Below, piece after piece: positions 1 through 11,723 of a stretch of 64,000 bases of DNA (position 1 is the stretch's first letter; the number at the start of each line of letters is the position of its first letter). The position numbers were made by a program, and so were the translations under genes. Location: contig CM060970.1 in the NCBI GenBank assembly GCA_030765045.1, positions 54,801,076 to 54,865,075 on the forward strand, read 5' to 3'. This DNA comes from Tenodera sinensis. Taxonomy: Eukaryota; Arthropoda; Insecta; Mantodea; Mantidae. The notes under the pieces are model-generated. The model saw nothing but the letters and a program-made list of their open reading frames with translations. It made no database searches and was not told the origin of the DNA.

Positions 1-546
1 TACAGGTTCTACCAAAAGTTGAAGGACACCCATTGATATTTTGAAATTTTCACTTCGAAGAACACATAACATACATCATTATAAATTCATAGCATATTGC
101 TTCATACGTACATTGGAGATTATTTTATACTTTATTGGGACTCGTAAGGCTTGCAAACACAGTGAATTTACCCTTTTGGGATACACTTTACAAGATTCTT
201 TACAAGATATTTCTGCCATAGTTCTGTCCTTCCAGGACGATGTAACCCTTGGCCTACCACTTCGCTCTAGGTCTGAAAATTTGCAGCTTTTCCTATATAT
301 TGTTATTGTCTATACCACACACGTTTTGGTTATACCAAGTTAAATTGCATTATTTTTGTATAATTTGCCCCACTCACGGAAACCAATCGCTAGCCATTTA
401 ATATCCTTCCTCGCGTTTTTTACCCATTTCTACTTAACCTCTTTTCGCATCAGAACAAAATGGAAGCTACAAGACAATTGGATGCCATGGCATCCTAGCA
501 ATGTCAACATAATAGTATACACTGGTACGTCAAGTAGTGCTAATTT

Positions 547-550
<4 letters not shown>
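1..550. other. No recognised feature
   Basis: AT-rich non-coding sequence. The short open frames here have no recognisable domain, and no repeat family found elsewhere in the window is visible. Confidence 0.5.

Positions 551-583
<33 letters not shown>
551..583. repeat. Poly-T tract (33 nt)
   Basis: Uninterrupted T run preceded by AAAC. It could be the tail of a minus-strand retroposed element, but no adjacent element was recognised. Confidence 0.9.
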
Positions 584-1756
584 CAATTTGGCTTAAGGTT
601 ATAAACATGTCAATTCCTGATAAACCGTATAGGATAACAATGCTATATTTATAAATATTCCTCATATGTGCGTTTCCCTTCAGAGAAACATATAATTGAC
701 ATCCCGTATAATTTCGTGGTTACATCTTCAAAAAGATTTCAAATGAGATTTTTTGCGTTTTTCTAAAACTTGAAAAAATCGTAACTCCTTAAAAATAATA
801 TCTACATAATTATTTTTAAAATGTACCCTTTCATAAGATGATTTTTTGACGAAACAAGGCCGCTGAATAAAATAGTTTAGGAACAGGGTGTATTTTGGTG
901 AAACATGCACGTGTCAAAGTTTTGCTGGGAGCTGTAGTCATAGAAATTTAACAGGACCTCATTACGTTCCTGTAACAGCAGATGCCCTTTATTTTCTCAG
1001 GGTGTGGCAGCTGATCAAAGTAACTGACACAGCATACGTTTAACGTCGATCGCTCAGAACCACAACATAGAAAACTTAATACAATAAACACACGTTTAAC
1101 TCCGTGAAAAAAGAGGTAACACTGCGAGTGCTGCTTTGGTCCAATGTGCAAAATTCGTAAACTGCCACACATCTATAATGCGGTTATCTTATGAACTAGA
1201 AGCCCACACCTGTCATTATAAGAAAGAATAAAAATATATACTTTTTCGCAGGTTTTCATAATGTTGCTTAGGAACAGTGACAAGTAAATATTTCAAGATC
1301 CACAGCAGCAGAACTTTTGTCAAATGAATTATTTTCAGATGGATATATAACCTTGTGCTTAATATTTTGTGGTATATAATTGACACACATTTGTCATACA
1401 AAAAGAAATTACCTACTTAAAAGTATAAATTGCTTTACTTTGAGTATCCCGTGGCCGATAGGTCAAAGTATCTGAACGTCATCAATTTTGCATTACTTAG
1501 AGAGATTGTAATGTTATATTCCTTTGCTATTTTATTCAGAGTAGATATATGTTGATTTTGAAGATTTTCTTTTGAATAATATATAATAATCCACTCAACT
1601 GCGAACATTAAAGTTAAACCTTAGTCTGATTAAAATTATTTGAATAAAAGGGTACCTATACTATTAATCTATTGCCTAGCAGTTTCATCAATATAAAGGT
1701 TAAAAGGTAGTGGACACTTACTTCATCCATGTCTTAATCCTATGTTAGTATTTCTG
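584..1756. other. No confident feature
   Basis: AT-rich sequence. A stretch near 695-710 (TTGACATCCCGTATA) resembles terminal sequence of some Tc1/mariner elements, but no partner terminus or transposase was found. Nothing else is recognised. Confidence 0.4.
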
Positions 1757-2530
1757 CTTTCTCTACTTCCAATGAAGAAGTATGGTATTCCTCCCAAAAA
1801 TACCGGAAATACATGGTTTGACGCCCTCTGAATCCTAAGAAAAGCATTTTTAGAAAAAGATCCGTGTATGTGTATTTGTTAGCCTACGGACAGCATAACT
1901 CAAAAACGAAAAATCGGTTAAAAATCAAAGTTGGTATTTAAGTTTAATGTCTTTCAAGGATGCGACACGAAGAACATGAAGAAAATTCCTCAACCCTAAA
2001 CTACCATTTACATGGAAACTTTCTAAAAAAATTTATTTTCTCGAACATGATTCCAACGGTTTTGATTAAAATGCCATAAGGTGTTTTTATGAGAAATACA
2101 ATGTTTTGGCTATAGTCCATGTAGTCCTGTTTGCTGTGAATGACTTTTGCGTAACTCATAAACCGTAAAAGATAGATCCAATCTTACTATACAAAAATGT
2201 AGATTTGATAAAACACACAATTTAGGTCCAAAAATTTTTGTTGTTGAGTCAACCATTTCGGAGATATTCCTTGTTATTTGTAAGTTTTGGAAAACAGTTC
2301 CGTCGAATGGAACATCGTTATTTTTTGTTTTCTATGTTAACCGTGCAAACAGAACGGAATTTGAAAGCTTTAAAAGATTTGACTATCGCTCAAAGCCTAC
2401 CGTATTCCCATATTCCCCTTGCTCCTACAAGGAAATAAGCAATAAGATATTTTCTGCAAATGTTTATCTCAACTAACACGAGGTCTGCAAGAGTAGATAA
2501 AGTCATGTGGGTACAATGCATCAGATTTTT
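1757..2530 (+). repeat. Repeat R, near-complete, R(+)
   Basis: Starts with the R terminus TTTCTCTACT and ends with AAAGTCATGTGG and CATCAGATTTTT. Homologous along its length to the copies at 23653, 33183 and 45420. The conserved internal blocks (ACAGCATAACTCAAAAACGAAAA, GGATGCGACACGAAGA, CCATTTCGGAGATATTCCTTG) appear in order. It has no coding capacity. Confidence 0.85.
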
Positions 2531-2726
2531 CTATTTTCACTCTTTAACTCTTGAATTTTGGTTTTTGATAAATATGTTTAATTACTCCATTTAAATGGAG
2601 TGGAATGCGTCGTTTGGTCATAATTTTCCAAAGTCTATGTCAAAAGATTTATTTACGGTGAAATCTTAGTATCGAATTTAAGGGTGGCATATAATACTTT
2701 CCCTGATATATGCAAGTGGCAGGAAT

Positions 2727-2960
2727 AATAAGAGTTTGAAAAAAAATATTTTGTTGTTTAATGACGCTGTCAATTGCTAGAATCATATCAGCGTCGCCGG
2801 TGTGCCGTAATTTCGTCCCGCAGGAGTTCCTTTATACGCCAGTAAATCTGGAGGCACACTTAAAAACCATCGATCTGGGCCGGATTTGAACCCGCGACGT
2901 TGGGATCAGTAGAGCAGTGTCTAACCGTCAGATTCACTCAGACCGACAATAAGATTTTGA
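2727..2960 (-). mobile_element. SINE-2, tRNA-derived, with target-site duplication
   Basis: Read on the minus strand, the element (2740-2947, 208 bp) has a tRNA-like head with A-box-like GACGGTTAGACACTG and B box GGTTCAAATCC. The SINE-2 body follows (GATTTACTGGCGTATAAAGG, ACGAAATTACGGCACACCGG) and then an A-rich 3' end. The flanks 2727-2739 and 2948-2960 (AATAAGAGTTTGA and AATAAGATTTTGA) match in 12 of 13 positions, which is a target-site duplication from retrotransposition. Related copies lie at 14235-14480 and 43883-44021. Confidence 0.85.
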
Positions 2961-4078
2961 GGAAATAAAGAAAATAATATGAATGTAACAAGTAAAATTT
3001 GTTTTAACTTCAGTTGGTGAACCTGGCTGTTAGTATAGTTATTTCAAATTGGTTGCAAGGAGCCTCTCATTGTACGCGGCCGTAAGTCAGTTGTTACTGT
3101 GCGGTTCGTCTCGTCTCGTCTACACTAACAAAGCCGTGGATCGATGAATGGACGGCGAAAACTTAGAGAAGGAAGAGAAAACTACTTAGCAGTGTAGGAA
3201 CTTGCACCTGTTTCTGAAAGCACCACTTAGCCTCGGGTGCAGTTGCACTCTTCTGCTTTGTTTTGTGCCTTCCTTCACTCTAACACCTAAATAACTTTCC
3301 AAGAGTAAGACCAATATTGCAGATGTGTTTATGTTAATGAAGCCACAAAGAAACAAACACAACCTTAAATGAAGTCTTATGAACAGAAAATATCCTTACA
3401 ATTTCGCAGATTCAAGGAGAGTGTGTTTCTGGTCGCAAGGGGAAGATAGAAAATTTTCGAAAGAAACTTTTTTCTTTTATCTAACCTTCCACCCCAACAT
3501 TCCCTTAGGGGAAAGGGGAGCACATGAGTGGTGAACCGAGAGGGCTTGCGAGAGATAAGGGAGAATTTCTTCGGCGTTGGAACAAGTCAATTTCAAGTCC
3601 AGGGTCGCACTAGTTCCTTGCTCTTTTGGATTCTCGCAACTCAACACTAAGAAATTATATTGTTGCTCATAGGAAAACTTTGGGATTTGTGTATGTGCAA
3701 GGGCTGCACTTCAGACAGGACGGCGGAGTAGATAACCAAGACTTAATTGTGTTTAAAGCTACCTACACTTGGAACTTCTTAATCTTGAAGTTTTGATTTA
3801 AACATTTCCAATTTCCTTTCATTGTTTCTATACCGTAATTATCCTAATGCCAAGAACAGCATGTACAGAACGCATGCATACCTACTAGCTTAGCGGCTAC
3901 ATTACCCAACTTTCTTTTGCAAAGGATTACCACTGATGGCAAAGAAGTTATTTGACAATCGTGTGACTTTTACCATATTTTGCTATAAGCTGCGATACAT
4001 TAGATGTAAGGGTTCCACTTTCATTTACATTTGCACTAGAATGTTTTGGAATAACATTTAGAGGTGATTTGAGCTCGC
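2961..4078. other. No recognised feature; GC-richer patch
   Basis: Nothing identifiable. A GC-richer patch at about 3060-3250 contains a short CGTCT tandem (3106-3121). No domain-bearing open frame. Confidence 0.4.
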
Positions 4079-4348
4079 CTACTTTAATTTTAAAATAATA
4101 TACTCACTTTTGTGCTTTGTTTCTAAATGCTGATGGAGTTTTCTAGGCTTCACACACTCATTAGAGAGGCTTTCGTAAGAAATAACACATTGATGTTTAG
4201 GTTCATGTTCAGATCCAGTATATGTAAAACCAGTCTCCAAATAATCACTGTTGTATTTCATAATTTTCACTGTAGACCTACAAATACTGCTCTTGTATGA
4301 AGAAGTGTTTGGTAGAACAAACAATGACTTATCCAGTTGCACATTCAC
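4079..4348 (-). pseudogene. hAT transposase N-terminal fragment (degenerate BED finger)
   Basis: An 89-residue minus-strand reading frame whose last 60 residues resemble the N-terminus of hAT-superfamily transposases of the ZBED5/FAM200 type. It has a YLETGFTYTG-like strand, then QCVIS, SLSNE, VKPRKLHQHLETKH. The family has a CxxC...HxxxxH BED finger. Here the first Cys and both His of HLETKH are present, but the second Cys position reads Ser (CVIS). The frame stops shortly after the finger and no hAT catalytic or dimerisation domain follows. Family assignment is from motif recall; no ZBED search was possible. Confidence 0.6.
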
Positions 4349-4856
4349 ATCAAATAACTCCTGATAATCTTCGTCGATAGGACTATCATGTTACTTTTCA
4401 ACCAACGATTAATTTTCAATTGTTGTACCTTGCCGAGCAAAATAAATCTTAATAAGTAACTGTGTCATAAACACGCACAAATAACACGATTTTTGATAGA
4501 CTGCTACTGCGATGAATAAGTAAACATCAAAATGTCCAACCGTCGAAAGATATATCAAACATGCGCACTCCCCATTTAATGGAAATTGGCAGAACTACTA
4601 CTAGTACCTGACATTGGCGCTAGATTGAGCTAGTGTCAGTTGACTATAAAAGCAGATATAAATTACTAATGTAACTCAAATTATTTTTGTAACATTGTAA
4701 TCTACAATTTAAAAATTTAAGGAGTCTTTGTCTGTATTGCAATATTGTTGGGAACAACTGTTTTAGGGAATTAACAGACAGGGAGCGTGATTTTGCCCTT
4801 TTTTTTTTAGCAGCATTCTGCAACAGCTCTTGCGGCCAACATTTCGGTGAGAACAA
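4349..4856. other. No recognised feature
   Basis: AT-rich. It may contain untranslated sequence of the flanking hAT or Tc1/mariner remnants, but no terminal repeat could be paired. Confidence 0.35.
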
Positions 4857-5121
4857 TGGAAAGTGTGTTTCAGGACAGAATTATTAGTAGAGATTTGTGG
4901 CTCCCTCGGTAACCAGACCTAACCTCTGCGATTTCTATCTCTGGAGTAACTTAAAACACAAAGTGTACAAGACAAACCCACACATTCTGGAAGAATTAAA
5001 ACAAAATATGCGCCAGGAAATTTCTCCACGTGAACTATGGCGAGTGATGGATAGTTTCCTGAAGAGGTACCAAAAAGATATGGAGAACGATGGTAACCAG
5101 TTTCAGCATCTCCTTTCATAA
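4857..5121 (+). pseudogene. Tc1/mariner-superfamily transposase C-terminal fragment
   Basis: Two adjacent frames join into a transposase C-terminus. 4857-4909 reads ESVFQDRIISRDLWLPR; after a one-base shift, 4912-5119 reads PNLCDFYLW, NLKHKVYKTNPHILEELK and ends FQHLLS plus stop. The block W-P-R-x-P-D-L-x-x-C-D-F-x-L-W followed by L-K-x-V-Y is the region around the third catalytic Asp of insect Tc1/mariner-like enzymes. The DNA-binding N-terminus and the first two catalytic Asp residues are missing. A frameshift and an in-frame stop (CGG TAA) show that it is dead. The only remaining candidate catalytic residue is the Asp in LCDF. Confidence 0.75.
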
Positions 5122-5864
5122 AGTTGGAAAGTAAAGCTTTTAAAAGTAGAATGCAGACAGGAAAACACCGTACAGCTGGTTCGGAACCTTTTTGCTCTCT
5201 CTGTGTTATAATTTGGGTGTAAAAGCATATATAAACATTTCTGGGAGTCTATTTTCATTACTTACTCGTCTTTGCAAAACGTTAATATCGTATCCATTAA
5301 TCCTTTAACTTCCAAGGCATTTTTACGTGGTGAAGCATTGGACGGTTTGTATTACTTCCTGTCTCAGCACGTTTTGACCTGAAGCAATTTCTTGCCGCCT
5401 TTAAAGCGGATATCCGCGACTTACCTTTCCCGAAGTTGTTCTACCTTCAAACTGTCAAGGGATGTTATCGGTCAGCTCAGTTGGCCCTAGGGAATGTAAC
5501 TTGAGCCTGAACCAAGTAGGGGAGTTCCTGCCGATCAAATCTTGTTGCAACATTGCTTTTGGAGCACGACCCATCTCTCTTACCAATTATAGACTCAAGA
5601 AGAAACATAAATGAAGCGTAAACAAGGAGCTTGAAACAATTTTACTAACGGTGTAATCGATATTGAAATAAAAGTCACTTGTGGGTTTCTCTTTAAGATT
5701 TGATTTGAACTATTGCATACCTATTTAACCTGGCATTACACGCTATAAGAAAAGAATGTTGTGCAGTGAGCTTAAGTGAGGATAGAGGAAGTTCAAAACG
5801 AAACTACGAAGTGCATTAAGGGAAGATGCAATAAAAAATAATATAAAACCATGACCACATCTAC
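5122..5864. other. No recognised feature
   Basis: Nothing identifiable. A tRNA-like phrase at about 5467-5485 (GGTCAGCTCAGTTGG) resembles an A box, but no B box follows at the right spacing. Confidence 0.35.
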
Positions 5865-6171
5865 ATCTTCATATGGAGTAAAAGTTGGACACTGAAAAAA
5901 AAAAAGGAAAAAGAAAAAAAAGAAGAAGAAGAAGAAGAAGATAAATCGAATACGAGGAACTGATAATTGGAATAAATAAGCGAGGTAATAAGAAATTAAA
6001 GTATAAATAACTCTAGAAGTAATTGGTCAGATCACGGACACAGAATGCAAGCGAGAGATACCCAAGTGCTGCTCTACATTGTAGACCACTAGGATGGAGA
6101 ATAATAGGAAGACCGAACAAACAATTGATAGACCAATTTGGAGATGCAACAGGCTCATGGCATAAATCCTG
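5865..6171 (+). pseudogene. Non-LTR retrotransposon (LINE) ORF2 C-terminal remnant
   Basis: Degenerate plus-strand reading. Near 5873 there is SSYGVKVGH, like the YGSETW motif downstream of LINE reverse transcriptases. At about 6020-6080 there is SNWSDHGHRM, like the NWxxHVxRM motif. At 6090-6171 there is LGWRIIGRPNKQLIDQFGD followed by ATGSWHKS, like the C-terminal GRPxxRWxDQxxxATG end. Frameshifts and stops separate these blocks. It ends in a Cys-rich tail made by a TGC repeat before the stop. Only the last part of ORF2 is left. Confidence 0.6.
5894..5942. repeat. A/GA-rich simple tract
   Basis: Poly-A broken by G, passing into (AAG)n. It lies inside the LINE remnant and probably expanded after the element died. 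Confidence 0.8.
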
Positions 6172-7591
6172 CTGTTGCTGCTGCTGATAACATTATTTCA
6201 TCGTTTATTTTCATTTCTATACTACTTATGTTTAGTATAAAATTTGTCTTACTGTATCTAAATCTCGTTAAATATTCGTTGGACATAATTTCATTGACTA
6301 TTTCGTACATTGAGGTGTTAAATTATCGTATACGAATTCTCACTAGATCATTCTTTTATTTAGTCAGTGTCGCCAACTTCATCCCATATATTGCTGAAAA
6401 GAACTTATTACACATTACAATTATTAACAATTAAAATAGCACTCCATTATAATTTGACAACTGTGTGTTTAACAATTGTTATTTTAATCAATAATGTAGT
6501 TTTCCAGAAGAGAGGTTATCTTTTTAACAATAAAGTGAAGTATATTTGAGATTATAAAGTGTTTCTATAGTAGGTAACAAGAGAAGATCTACATCTAATT
6601 CTTGGGTCTAGTTTTCCTTAGTTGGCAGTGCTGAGTAACAAACAACACTAATCGAAATGAGTATGTTTTAGGTTATTTTTATAGAACTTAACATTTTCTG
6701 GTCAAATCTTTGCTACATAGCATTTAAACTCATATTTTATTTATGAAATAGCCCAGTCTCGCTCCGCTCCGGAATTTATTGGTTAGGTCAGGCATCTTGT
6801 ATTACTGGTGAAAATATAGGTACGTAAGGAAGCAGGATATCAAGATACATAGCAGGACTTGACATATTAGCCATATTAATATACCTTTGCTTTGGTCACA
6901 ATTATTAAATAAGGATATTGAATATGTCGCACTATCACAGAAAATAGGAAAAGTGGAAATGAAAATGAAAAAGTTTCCGATATTCAATTTTTATTTCCGA
7001 TAAGTATGTTATGTTCTCCGTGAAGTGCATTAATAATTAAGTTTATAAAACTCTCCCTTTTCCAGTTTGGTTTTCCTTTTTACTTCCCTGTTTCTATTTT
7101 GCTTTACACCAACAAATATGCACACACCCGTTCTACCCGCCGTTATCCACTTAGAGGCACAAAGAGCTGAGAAATAAAGCGAGCATTTAATAGCCCATTG
7201 CAGAAAATGTAGGAACGCTGAAAGCAACAGAAGTAGGTATATCGAACATATTTGATACCACAAAGTATTTTATTTGAAACAAACTGCATTGTTTCCACCG
7301 CGTTTCTCCATTAAGGCATTTTATAGGTTAAAATGGTAACACAATGCAATTATTAACCTATCATTCCGTAATTTTTAGCTACTGATGAAAAGCAATATGC
7401 ATGTAAAATACAAAATTTTGACAAATGAATTTATTAACCTTATGGATGTAAATATTGAAATGTATTAAAACGTGTGAGGTGGACCATTGGATATTTATAA
7501 TACAAAATTACGTTTTAGCTTTTTAAAATTAATATAAACAATGAGGTTTTGGGGTTTTAAAATTTTTCAGTTAGTTTATTAACTCAAGAAC
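6172..7591. other. No recognised feature
   Basis: AT-rich sequence with small hydrophobic open frames typical of AT-rich DNA. No domain and no family seen elsewhere in the window. Confidence 0.4.
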
Positions 7592-7660
7592 CTTGCATTG
7601 CATTCGCATGACTTTCTCTACTCACTATTCTACATACTATTTTATAAAAGTTAATTAGTG
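7592..7660 (-). repeat. Repeat R, terminal fragment, R(-)
   Basis: GCATTCGCATGACTTTCTCTACTC matches the R terminus, with a short diverged continuation. Confidence 0.5.
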
Positions 7661-8930
7661 CATTTACTTATTAATTCAGAGAAACCTTTATTACTCATTT
7701 AACTCCTACTGCGAGACGGCAGCTGCAATAAGAGGTTGGTCACAGTGTGCGAGGTGTCCCCCTTGGTTGCGTAAGCTCTACGACCTACGGTTATTTTAAT
7801 ATTTGACCCAACAATACGCTGCTTTTACTGTCAGTAACAGTGGTATCTTCTGTAACAGCAAATGACGTCAACCGGTGTGAAAAACCCCAGTCCCTCAACA
7901 CGTAGCACTTTCAATTTCGATTTGCTATTTTCAGCGGTGTTTTCCATCCAGAATTTGCATCGGCCAGTCAATCAGAAAGACAAGCAATTACGAATGATTT
8001 ATAGGAAGCAACGTTTGTTGACATTGATGTGACTGGATTAGGCAAGCTTTCTGCGGAAATTTCTCGGTTTTAAAAGTGTATGTGCGGTGAATATTTATGT
8101 AGCATTTGAAGACAATAATCCGGCAGGTTTTCCTTTCGTAATCTTTCTCCGATTGCTTCACTTTTAATCCTGCTTTTTCCATGTTCCTTTTTTTTTTTTT
8201 TTTTTTTTTTTCTTCTTTCTTTCTTTTTTTGCCTCCTGAAACATTTACTCTTTCTCTATAAATTGAATAACATCTAACCCCACTCAGTCCTAGAGCATCT
8301 TTATCTGATTGGCCTGAGAGCTTAATGAATATCAGTGGAAATAAAAAAATTGGTACGACTGGCATTAAAAGGACGAGTGTAAACTATATAGATAAATGGT
8401 ATGACTGCAAAGCTAGAGGTTATGTTAGTCATCTGTCTAATCTTACGAATTTCGAAAGATAGGGTAGAGACAAGTTTGGTATTGGAACACCAATACATGA
8501 CAGGTTTGAAGCGGCTATGTTATTTTAATTTTATATACAATATCTGCGGTGTGTGTGCGTGCATGCGTATCGAGCCTAGTAAGGGTTTTGAGGCGCACTT
8601 TTATAAGTGGGTTAACTATTGCCTCGGCGTAGCTTCAGTCAAAGAGCTAGATGACTTTTTCTTATATTTCGGACGCGGAACTAGATCGACATTAATATTT
8701 CCTGCTAAGTGATTTGTTTTGTATCGTTTTTATGTGTCTTAGTTCGTATGCCAAAACGTCTTTTTTCGTCTTTTTTCGTTGTTGATTTAACAAGTCACAA
8801 CACCCAATGTTATCTATTGTTGCTCTCGATAAAAGTTCATTTTTCTTTGCGGTTGTTGATTTAACAATTTTCGAGGTCTTAAAAAAGAAGCTGCTTCAGG
8901 TTCTTTGACCTAGCAAAATAGCTCTCCGGT
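7661..8930. other. No recognised gene; T-rich tract
   Basis: Contains a T-rich tract at about 8188-8228. The open frame at 8401-8712 has no recognisable domain and is probably fortuitous. Confidence 0.4.
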
Positions 8931-9290
8931 AACGTGTGAGATTCTCATTCGGGAGGTCTCGAATTTCATGCCCGGCTACCCTCTTGACCATGGTTTTTGG
9001 TGGTTTCCCCGGGTCGATAGGCCGTCCTCTTCTACCACTGTTTCGTGCCCATTATTTCCCGTACCTATCATTTGTTTTATCATGTTTTTCAGTGTTGAAG
9101 GACCAGGCGATGGTGGTCGGCCTGTTGCGGCTGGGCAGTGGAGGTGCGGTTTGTAAATCTTACCTTGGCGTCGGTCAGATTGCTCACGGCCCACCCCCTG
9201 TATGCTTAATGGTCAGGCTCTCCATAAAGAATCCCCCGGGAATTCGGGTCTTGAGGGAGGGTTTGAGCGGCGCGATGTGTTGAATCTGAA
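8931..9290 (+). mobile_element. Probable tRNA-derived SINE with GC-richer body
   Basis: The head at 8931-8980 (GGTAACGTGTGAGATTCTCA, then CGGGAGGTCTCGAATTTCAT) has tRNA-like spacing, with a weak B box. The ATTCGGGAGGTC block also occurs in the minus-strand head at 10436-10525. The downstream body is markedly GC-richer than the flanks, including GGTGGTTTCCCCGGGTCGA, a phrase typical of SINE bodies. No target duplication was identified, so the 3' end is approximate. Confidence 0.45.
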
Positions 9291-9994
9291 AATGTTAGTG
9301 ACCCCGTCATGCTGTCTCACTAGTCAACCTTCGGATCTCTACCTCATTCCTGCCCCACAGGAGTTGCGTTCGAAGCAGAAAAGGCCATATTGGCCCATAT
9401 GTGTTACTCTGTTCCAGTTTAGGGCCACTTCCGTGATGTATACCTGTTTTTATAGCGTCTTTGGATATACACACAGGCTGTGAGAGGCATAAATGCATAT
9501 ATTTGTACCGGTAATTGAGGACAATATTATATAAATATTTGCTTCAGTTGAGGACTTTTAATTGTTATTAAGAGTTGTATATTTGCAGGCTTTTTAGTAC
9601 TTTTAAGTAAGCGTGCCACACAAAAAATGACGCCGAGTGGAAGGAACTAATGCTGTTACGCAGTAACGAATATTTTATGGAAACTGGGTTCTAAAGCAAA
9701 TTGGATAGGCTATCTTGCAGGCGCTGTTCATTTTGGACAGTTAAAACCGTGCAAAAATCAGGTAGTAAACTATATGTTTGTGGGAAACTATTATACGAAA
9801 ATAAAAAATTACACACCCTAGTGAATACATATTAAGGTAGTATTTACTCCAAGTACCTGCACTTAATACCGGCAATACAAATGGAAAAGACATGAGTAAC
9901 GTATATTTTGGAGCTCTATCTCTCTATGCTAATTGCAGAAGTAAACGATGAGGTGTGCCTACATTTTGACAGTACAACGTTCGACCAATTTTAA
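9291..9994. other. No recognised feature
   Basis: 9291-9480 is moderately GC-rich and may extend the preceding element. The rest is AT-rich with nothing identifiable. Confidence 0.35.
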
Positions 9995-10092
9995 TTTTTA
10001 CTTTCTCTACTGGTAAGTAGGGGAAGTATTGTATTCCACCCAAAATTTCAATGTCAAGATTTCACCGGAAATATGTGTTTTGAGACTCCCTG

Positions 10093-10138
<46 letters not shown>

Positions 10139-10302
10139 ATTTTTAGAAAAAGGTCTGTGTGTGTCTGTGGACAGCATAATTCAAAAACGAGAAGTAGTTT
10201 AAAAACCAAAGTTGGTATTTAAGTTTAATGTCTTTCAAGGATGCAACACGAAGATTTTGAAGAAAATAGCCCCACCCTAAACTACTACATCAGATTTTTA
10301 TT
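9995..10302 (+). repeat. Repeat R with internal deletion, R(+)
   Basis: Begins TTTTTACTTTCTCTACTGGTAAG and runs normally to the AGCCCCACCCTAAACTAC block. It then jumps directly to the distal terminus (TACATCAGATTTTT), so roughly the second half of R is missing. A 40-nt A tract (10097-10136) sits in the short A run after CCTGAAT that all copies have. Confidence 0.85.
10097..10136. repeat. Poly-A tract (40 nt) inside R
   Basis: Uninterrupted A run at the position where other R copies have a short A run. Local expansion is likelier than a retroposon tail. Confidence 0.9.
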
Positions 10303-10435
10303 TATGCAACCATACACTAGAGAGAAAAATGTTACAAGAATTTATGTTTCAGTGTAATTTCAAGAAGTCGCCGTTAAAGTCTGCTTACTTATACCCCTAA
10401 CACTTTGTATAAAAAGGGAAGTAAAATGAGAAGTG

Positions 10436-10525
10436 AAGCATTTCCCGAAAAACCGGGGGGATCAAACCCACGACCTCCCGAATGGAAGTCATCCACCCTG
10501 CAGCCAGCAAGTTAGACACTAAACG
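10436..10525 (-). mobile_element. tRNA-like SINE head
   Basis: On the minus strand AGTGTCTAACTTGCTGGCTG is followed by ATTCGGGAGGTCGTGGGTTT and GATCCCCCCGG. That is A-box-like and B-box-like sequence (GGGTTTGATCCCC) at tRNA spacing. It shares ATTCGGGAGGTC with the element at 8931. No CCA-compatible acceptor stem can be folded by eye, so it is a SINE head rather than a tRNA gene. Confidence 0.5.
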
Positions 10526-11127
10526 ATCGATTTATGTACCATTTCCTCTAGCTGATGATGTGCATGATGTCCTGTATGCGTTTGAAGTTATAAGGGTTTC
10601 ATATTCCACTCTTCTTTGCATAGAAATTCTTTGGATTCTGGTCTTTGTGTTTTTATTCCGCGCCACCTCCCCCCGTGAAAAAAAGAGATCGGCCTATTTC
10701 TGCGCGAGAGACCGTCACTGACTACGAACGGACACATTTGACTTTTAAATTTCTGAGTATTTGAATTTCGTCGCCCTACACCGCTCTTCACTCCTCCGGC
10801 AACATTTCTTCTCTTTTGTTTCTTCTTTTTTTAATGTAAGTGAAAACGCTGGAAAAAACTTTATTCCTAGATAACCTCATATACCAAAGCCACCTCTTCT
10901 CTTTTTATTCCAGCAGCTGCTTTTATGCCTTTCGGAGTTGCATTTCTGACGCTAATGACTCTCCAAACAGCTGAATAACGTTCATAATCGCTTACATAGA
11001 CTAATGTAAATTATTGTATTTGCTCTTGTGTGGTAAACAGTGCTTACAGTACCTGTTTAGAAATAATTTGGATGTTGTTGACGAGCTTTCATTATAATTA
11101 ACATAAAATTAGACAAATATACAGAAA
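10526..11127. other. No recognised feature
   Basis: Nothing identifiable on either strand. Confidence 0.35.
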
Positions 11128-11290
11128 CTACTACATTGGTGTTTCATGTCCGCCGGTCCGTCTGTGAATAGCATAATTCAAAAAACGAAATGTCGGTTAA
11201 GTACCAAAGTTGTTAAGTTCAGCACCTTCCAAGCATATGACACGGTGATATTCAAAAAAAATAACCCCACTCAACTATGCTCTGAAAGGA
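11128..11290 (+). repeat. Repeat R, diverged internal fragment, R(+)
   Basis: The blocks ATAGCATAATTCAAAAAACG, AAATGTCGGTTAA and AATAACCCCACTC match the R interior. Both termini are missing. Confidence 0.6.
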
Positions 11291-11723
11291 CATGTTTTGT
11301 AAATTTTGATTTCCTCCAAAATTGCTGCAACATGTTGCTTAAAATTGTATACGTTTAAAATGTTTTAATGACACGAGAAATGTGTGTGTGTGTGTGTTAT
11401 TTATTTATTCATTCGATTGTTTTTAATTACGCTTTTAAGCGCCCACACACACTTTGCTTTTTTGTGTCCAAGGAACCTAAAAACGGGAATTCCACCTGAT
11501 ATCTCGGATGTTAAATTTTTAATGGAACAGAAAACCTCCTTTACCTACGTAAGCAACCTCAAGTTTGATATAGATGCCTATGAGAAAAATTAAGAGGTCT
11601 TTCACGCCCAATAGTGAGTGGTACCTGAGAATAATAGCCTTAAGGAGCGTCCATAAATAAAAAATAAAGAAACAAGGCTTCAGGGTTTACAGATGTGGAC
11701 AGATAGTTCATATTTAGGCTTTT
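11291..11723. other. No recognised feature
   Basis: Contains a short (TG)n at about 11381-11397. Nothing else is identifiable. Confidence 0.35.

Noticed and set aside
610..910. Possible Tc1/mariner 3' end near 695-710
   Set aside because: Only one short terminus-like phrase; no partner repeat or transposase.
6138..6434. Open frame starting MEMQQAHGINPAV, membrane-like
   Set aside because: Its start overlaps the LINE C-terminal remnant in another frame; the hydrophobic part is AT-rich sequence.
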